A DNA stretch of 15,023 nt from Conidiobolus incongruus B7586 (Eukaryota > Entomophthoromycota > Entomophthoromycetes > Entomophthorales > Conidiobolaceae), in contig JNEM01015428.1 in assembly GCA_000697335.1 (NCBI GenBank), positions 1-15,023 of the forward strand, read 5' to 3'. The notes under the pieces are model-generated. The model had not been told where the DNA came from. It searched no databases and was given only the letters and a program-made list of their open reading frames with translations. Positions 10,067 through 15,023 of this stretch are shown piece after piece (position 1 is the first letter of the stretch; each line of letters starts with the position of its first letter). The position numbers and the translations under genes are program-made.

Positions 10067-11257
10067 TAAAATAAATAAATATTTTAATATATGATATATA
10101 AAGATAAATATATAATATAAATTTAATAGTTTTTTTTAATATTAATAACTTTTTGCTATACTTTTAACAAACTTCTAACACTTAAAAAACAGTTTTTTTA
10201 TTAAAGACTGAAATTTGATGTTTTACAAACTAATTAAATTTTCCTATAGAAATTTTCTTTCTTGTAAGCTAGTTTTTTAATTGCCTAAAGCAATTATAAT
10301 CATATAAGTTATAATCTAAAGAATATACTAGATGTAGTTGTTTTTTCCAATTATTTTAAATTAGAAAAGTTTTTATAGCTTTAGATTTATGTATTTTGTA
10401 ATTATTATGCAAAATAATTGGTTTTCTCAAATTATATTCAGAATACCAATTAGAAATACTTTTATTTAAAAAAGCAATATAAAACTTACTATTAATTGAT
10501 TTTCTTTCAGGAACTAAATAAAAGTAGCATATGACATTATAAATTATTATAACAATTACCATTTATTTTTTAATAAAATATTTATTTAAAGGGATTTGTA
10601 AAGGGGGTTAATTTAATTTAATCTAATATCTTGATTTGTGTTTTAATAAAGGACTATATATAAAAATTCAAGATTCATCAATTGTAATTATTTACTTTGA
10701 AAGTTTAGGCTTTTAATAATATTTTAGTAAGCTTTATTTAATAATAACTATTCTAGCTTTTTTAAGCTTTAGTTAAATTATAAGATACTTATTTTATATT
10801 ATTATTAATTAATTTAAATTTAAACTTTAATATATATATAATATCTATGTAACTAATATTAAAATTCTTAGATAATTCTTTAACTAGAATAAAAAGGTGC
10901 TTTTTAATATATTTTTTTATTTTATTAACATTTAAAGGATAAAAGTTAAAATTATTCTTTTAGATTTTAACAAGATTTAAATAGTTTCTCTCTTAGCTTT
11001 AAAATAATTTACCTAGTGATAAATAATTAATTTAGATAATAATTTATCTCCAAAAGCTATTTGTAAATTTTAAACTATTATAAAGGATTTATGGTTAAGT
11101 TTTATTGATACTAATATAAAAGGCTTTTGATGGTAATTATTTAGTTTAAGCATAATTAAATTAAATAACTAATTTTAAAAAATTATTTTTTTAATCAAAA
11201 AAATTATTATGTATAAATATTTATAATTTAAAAATATATAATTTTTTATTTATTTTA
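10067..11257 (-). mobile_element. Mariner (DD34D) DNA transposon, copy A
   Basis: The element is defined by its transposase relic (10142-11153, - strand). The ends are tentative: TAAAATAAATAAA at 10067-10079 is the exact reverse complement of 11245-11257, followed inward by weaker complementarity. The outer TA of each would be the target duplication. This gives about 1.19 kb, close to the usual 1.2-1.3 kb for mariners. Such simple A/T ends could be coincidental, so the boundaries are less certain than the family. Confidence 0.7.
10142..11153 (-). pseudogene. Decayed mariner transposase (DD34D), copy A
   Basis: From an ATG at 11151-11153 the - strand gives mariner text: AFGDKLLSK...IYHWVNYFKAKRET (helix-turn-helix region, about residues 35-70), ITIDESWIFIYSPLLKHKSRYW around the first catalytic Asp (10677-10679), LVPERKSINSKFY, ILHNNYKIHKSKAIKTFL where the second Asp is Asn (10404-10406), and YSLDYNLYDYNCFRQLKN with the third Asp kept (10299-10301). 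Second and third catalytic positions are separated by 34 residues, and the first Asp falls at residue 159, close to Mos1 (156). Start and all three sites share one frame. Many Trp and Gln codons have become stops (for example TGA after DES). One indel lies in the last 50 codons, before a TAA at 10142-10144. The longest clean piece is 10356-10562. The product is dead; the family call is strong. Confidence 0.8.
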
Positions 11258-11757
11258 TATATATATATTTATTTAAAACTAATAATATGTTTAAAAAATC
11301 AGAAATTAAAAAATTTCCCATTTCTTCAATTATATTATAATATTATAATATTTTGCAACAATGAATATGAAATATTATAGTGAATATCCTAATATTTGGT
11401 ATAAATAATAACAATTAATATAAATTTCTAAATTATTTATTATTTTAAATAAAAAATCTGTTATTTGATTATTTATAAAAAAATATATTTTGTTTAGATT
11501 TTTTATAAATTATTATTGATTAAACAGCTTAGGATTATTAATTTAAATATATTGGGACTTAATTAACTGATATCTATTATTTGTTATATTAAATTTAACT
11601 ATAAAATTAATAGGTATTATTTTAAAAATATTATTATTCTTATTTTTAAATTACTTTAAAGTTTCAAAAATTAAATCAAAACTTTAAATAAAAATATAAT
11701 AAATAAAAATAGTTATAAATATTTTAAACAAAGATATAATATAGTATTTAAAAAATA
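11258..11757. other. A+T-rich spacer between mariner A and Tc1-like copy 2
   Basis: A/T-rich text with short runs and no open frame. A TA at 11756-11757 directly precedes the Tc1-like copy. Nothing else could be recognised. Confidence 0.5.
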
Positions 11758-11974
11758 CATTAACCTATAAAAGTGAGTTATAAAATAAAAAATATATATA
11801 TATTTTAATTAATAATTAAAACAATTGTATATATTAGATTACTTAAAACTATAATATATAATTAAGGTATATAATTTAATAATAAATAAATATATTTAAA
11901 TATATTTAGTAAAATATTAGTAAAAATATTAACCCTTAATATTTAACTAAAGTGAGTTATAAATTTGATGGTTT
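11758..11974 (+). repeat. Left terminal inverted repeat of Tc1-like copy 2, with two direct cores
   Basis: Outer core GTGAGTTATAAA is at 11773-11784 and the identical inner core is at 11952-11963, in the same direction and 179 bp apart. The outer 25 bases (11762-11786) pair with 13302-13326, with mismatches mostly transitions. The arm between the cores also aligns with the right arm, with small gaps. Confidence 0.8.
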
Positions 11975-12085
11975 TTGAGATAAGGGGATATATTAAATAA
12001 TATATAACTTTATCTTTTTTCTCTTTTTGCTATTATTTTATATTATATTTTATAGATATATTAAATTTTTTTTATTAATATTATT

Positions 12086-13101
12086 ATGCTTAAATCCCTC
12101 TCTAAAAAAATCTACTTATATATTAATTAACTTTATAAAGAAGATAAATTAACTTATGATATTGTTAAAATTATTAGTGTTAGCTAGTTTATTATAGTTA
12201 AGGTTGTTAAAAATAACAATAAAGAAACATTAAAACTTAAACTTAAATATGTTAAAATTATAGATAAATATGATAAGAAGTATATTTATAAGTTAGTAAT
12301 TACAAGTAAATATAATATTATTATAGAAATATAACAGGAACTATAAAATTATACAAGAATATTAGTTAACATTAATACTATTATATGTGTTTTATATTAA
12401 CATAGATACCACTTACATCTTAAGAAAAAACACTCTTAATTAAAAAAATCTCACTATAAAGCTAGGTGGGAGTTTAAATGTCACTACTAATATTAAACTA
12501 AACTTAATTAGAGTAAGGTTATTTAGTTTAATGAAACAAAAATATACTTTAGTAAATCTAATAAAAAACTAGATACTTTAAAAAAGATATAGAATTACTT
12601 TGTGACTATCATGTTAATTTTACCTAAAAGTATAATAATAGGTTTATTATTATTTGGGGATGTATATTATCTTTAGGTATAAGGTATCTTTATAAAATTA
12701 ATAGGGGAATTAATATTAAGGTATACTAAAATATTCTAAACAATAAATTAAAAAAAACCATTAAATAATATAGGTTAAACAAATTTAATATTATTTTCCA
12801 GTAAGATAATGTTTTTTGTTATACTATAGCTTCTATTACTAAATAACTTAAAAATAACAAGATAATAGTTATAAAGTAGCCTCTTTAATTTTTTAACTTT
12901 AATCTAATTAAATACCATTAAGATTAGTTAAAAAAAGCTATTAAAGTTTTCCCCCTAACAAAAAATTTAAATCAACTTTAAAAATATGTTCAAGAAGTAT
13001 AAAACAAGGTTAACCCTTCTTAATATAAGAAATTAGTTGATTCTATATCTTATAAACTTAAAGAAGTTAAAAAAGTTAAAGATAGATATATTAAGCTTTA
13101 A
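12086..13101 (+). pseudogene. Decayed Tc1-like (DD34E) transposase, copy 2
   Basis: ATG at 12086-12088 and a TAA at 13099-13101 give the same 1016-base span as copy 1, and the two relics align throughout. The N-terminal DNA-binding region already has stops (for example TAA in INQL and TAG in the second helix region). A single-base deletion near 12566 (AAAAAACT against AAAAAAGCT in copy 1) shifts the frame. It is not the indel found in copy 1, so each copy acquired its own. Catalytic positions read Asn (12530-12532), Asp (12805-12807) and Lys (12910-12912), with 34 residues between the last two. In the QQDN block the Gln codons are CAG TAA here but TAA CAA in copy 1, showing independent hits. 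Confidence 0.85.
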
Positions 13102-13117
13102 TTTATTTTATCACCAA

Positions 13118-13330
13118 AAACCTACAAATTTATAACTCACCTTAGGTAAAATTTAAAGGTTTATATTTTAACCAATTAATAGCTAAATATCATTATTTAA
13201 TAATATATATAACTAATAAATATAATAGATTTTAATTATTTAATTTAGATTTATTTTATTAAATATTAATTAAGTTATTAGTAAAAATATAAGTGTTTTT
13301 GATTTTATAACTTACTTTTGTAGGTTAATT
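13118..13330 (-). repeat. Right terminal inverted repeat of Tc1-like copy 2, with two direct cores
   Basis: Inner core is at 13129-13140 and outer core at 13304-13315 (one transition from consensus), 175 bp apart. This is exactly the spacing of the right arm of copy 1. The arm is 213 bp, ending before TA at 13331-13332. Confidence 0.8.
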
Positions 13331-13434
13331 TATTAGATATTTTAATTTTCAAAATAATTTTTTAAATTTCATTAATTATTGGTAATTTTTTATAAATAAA
13401 GAAATTATATAATGGTAAAGCTTTTGATATGATT

Positions 13435-14591
13435 TTAAATAAAAATATTAAAATATAAATTAAACAATTTAATATACTATATAAAATTAATAATGTTTTA
13501 TATTATTAATAACCCTTTGCTATAATATAAGCAAGTTTCTAACATATCAAAAATATTTCTTTATTAAGATCTGAAAATTAATATTTTATAAATTAATATA
13601 ATTTATTTATAGAAATATATTTTAAATATATTATTTGATTGGCTAAATAATCTTAATCAAAGAGTTATAGTCTAGTGAATATAATACATATGGTAGTTTT
13701 TTCCAGTTTTGTTTTATAAAATATTTTAATAAGTTTAGTTATATATATTAAATAGTTTTAATATGAAAATATAGGATATAGTTGATTTAAAATAAAAACA
13801 TCAATTAAAGCAAATATTATTTAAAGAAATAAAACTTAATATTAATTAACCTAGTTTGAAAAACTAAGTGAAAAAAATTATATATAATCTAATCTATTAT
13901 AATTATTAATATTTATATATCAATAACATAATCACTAGTTATAATTTGTAAAAAGGATTATTTTATTTGAATTAATTATTTTGTTTTAATTTTTGAAAAA
14001 ATTTTATAAAATAAATTAATATCAATATATAACAATAATTAGCTATAAAACCTTTATTTTTGGTTATATTTTAATAATTTTTATTTAGCAATAGCTAATT
14101 TAATTTTTTTCCTAACTCTATTTTAAATTGTAATATATATAGTATTTCTATTAATTAATTTTAATTTAGAATTTAAAATATATGTTGTTTTTATATAATT
14201 AATAGTAAAATAATTAAATAATATTAAGCTGAAATAAAAAGGTATTATCAAATATATTTTTTAATTATTTAACTAATAAAATAGTAAAAATAAAAATTAG
14301 TTTTTTAGATTTTATTTAATTTAAATAATATCCTTTTCAGATTTAAGATGATAAATCTAGCAATAGATGGTAGTTTAAGATACAATATTATTCTTATCAG
14401 CTGATATAGATTTGAAATAGTTTTAGCTGGCTTATTATTATATTTCAATAATAATAAAATAAATTACTTTTGAATATCATTTTTGAATTAGATATAATTA
14501 AATAAAAATTGAAATTTTGAATTAAATAATTTAATAAAAAAATAATTTTAAAATATTTATATATATATAATAAAAAATTATTTGTTTTATA
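13435..14591 (-). mobile_element. Mariner-type DNA transposon, copy B, diverged
   Basis: Aligns at protein level and in parts of its non-coding ends with mariner A. The right end (about 14578-14591, TTATTTGTTTTATA) parallels 11244-11257 of copy A. The left end is not resolved. It starts about 105 bp after Tc1-like copy 2. No convincing terminal inverted repeat was found, so both ends are approximate. Confidence 0.6.
13506..14480 (-). pseudogene. Decayed mariner-type transposase, copy B
   Basis: Matching blocks on the - strand are TTIYC-IYHLKSEKD (about 14330-14375, the helix-turn-helix region of copy A), the FLFQL block, KQNWKKLPYVLYSLDYNS (about 13670-13715) with the third catalytic Asp region just after it, and a C-terminal text ending ICQKLAYIIAKGY before TAA at 13506-13508. 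The last parallels TCQKFVKSIAKSY in copy A. The proposed ATG at 14478-14480 is a guess. Several frame changes and many stops are present. The second catalytic Asp is not identifiable and the first Asp block could not be placed. It is more decayed than copy A and probably a different subfamily member rather than a recent duplicate. Confidence 0.6.
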
Positions 14592-15023
14592 TACTTAATA
14601 TATATTCAATTATTAGAAACTAGCAATATATTTTAAATATAAAAAAAATTTTATTATCTTTAAGCTAATACTATTATGATAAAATATTTTGTTTTAATAA
14701 AACAAATTTTTATTAATAAAAATTAATTTTAAAAATATTTGCTAGATTAAGTCATTTGATTTTTTATATTTTAATATAATCTAATAATATCAAAGTTTAA
14801 TATTTGCTGATATTTTTTAAAATTTCTTTTTGATTTTAATATATATCTAATTAAGCTATTAATGATTTATAACCAAAATTTTTTTGCACTGTAAAATAAA
14901 ATTAGATTATAATAAAAAATATAGCTAATATATATTATATCCAATAAATTAAATATTTTTAAACTTTTTTATAAATATTATTAAATTTTTTCAAATTCTA
15001 AAAATAATCAAATTGAAATTTTT
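14592..15023. other. A+T-rich end of window, nothing recognised
   Basis: Runs of A and T with no open frame, repeat end or RNA gene that I can support. It may contain older transposon sequence decayed beyond recognition. Confidence 0.4.

Larger units (their letters stand above)
11758..13330 (+). mobile_element. Tc1-like DNA transposon, copy 2, both ends present
   Basis: A 1573-bp element in the same orientation as copy 1. Its termini begin CATTAACC on the left and AATTAACC (reverse complement) on the right, and TA flanks both sides (11756-11757 and 13331-13332). Both terminal repeats are about 215 bp and carry an outer and an inner direct core. The transposase relic is at 12086-13101. The layout is that of Tc1 elements with IR/DR ends, such as Sleeping Beauty (about 1.6 kb). 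The copy is heavily decayed and differs from copy 1 largely by transitions. Confidence 0.85.

Noticed and set aside
10356-10562. A separate 68-residue gene on the - strand
   Set aside because: It is the central, longest open piece of the mariner A transposase relic.
1-15023. tRNA, rRNA, CRISPR array or other structured RNA
   Set aside because: No T-loop-like GGTTCRA sequence with fitting stems, no regular spaced repeats and no rRNA-like text were seen by eye. A covariance-model scan could not be run.

Overview
The window is a very A+T-rich eukaryotic segment, most likely from a fungus. It holds one intact host gene, one decayed host gene and four decayed DNA transposons, with long near-featureless A+T-rich stretches between them. 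The fungal call is an inference. It rests on an F-box/leucine-rich-like orphan protein, an S28-family serine peptidase relic, and transposon decay of the RIP type (C-to-T in CpA context on both strands). The style recalls early-diverging A+T-rich fungi such as Conidiobolus, but the sequence alone does not settle this. The intact gene uses CAA for Gln throughout, has no internal TAA or TAG and ends in TGA. The stops elsewhere are therefore decay, not an alternative genetic code.

Layout: (1) 1-1499, a Tc1-like transposon on the + strand, cut by the left window edge, with a transposase relic at 254-1269. (2) 1500-3048, A+T-rich, no gene. (3) 3049-4608 on the - strand, an S28 (lysosomal Pro-X carboxypeptidase/DPP2-type) serine peptidase pseudogene. 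(4) 4609-7273, A+T-rich, with a faint possible coding relic near 5043-5300. (5) 7274-8761 on the + strand, an intact single-exon 495-residue F-box-like protein. (6) 8762-10066, A+T-rich, with a small repeated motif. (7) About 10067-11257 on the - strand, a mariner DD34D element. (8) 11758-13330 on the + strand, a second, complete-length Tc1-like copy. (9) About 13435-14591 on the - strand, a second, more diverged mariner. (10) 14592-15023, A+T-rich.

The most informative structure is in the Tc1-like family. Its terminal inverted repeats are about 215 bp long. Each carries two direct copies of a core like GTGAGTTATAAA, one outer and one inner. This is the IR/DR layout known from Sleeping Beauty-type Tc1 elements. 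Both right arms visible here space the two cores by exactly 175 bp. Both transposase relics keep the DD34E spacing, but both read Asn-Asp-Lys at the three catalytic positions. Those changes, and nearly all the in-frame stops, are G-to-A or C-to-T in RIP context.

The genes do not form a pathway. The picture is a repeat-rich, silenced or mutated island in which one F-box-like gene has stayed open while a nearby secreted-peptidase gene and all the transposases have decayed.
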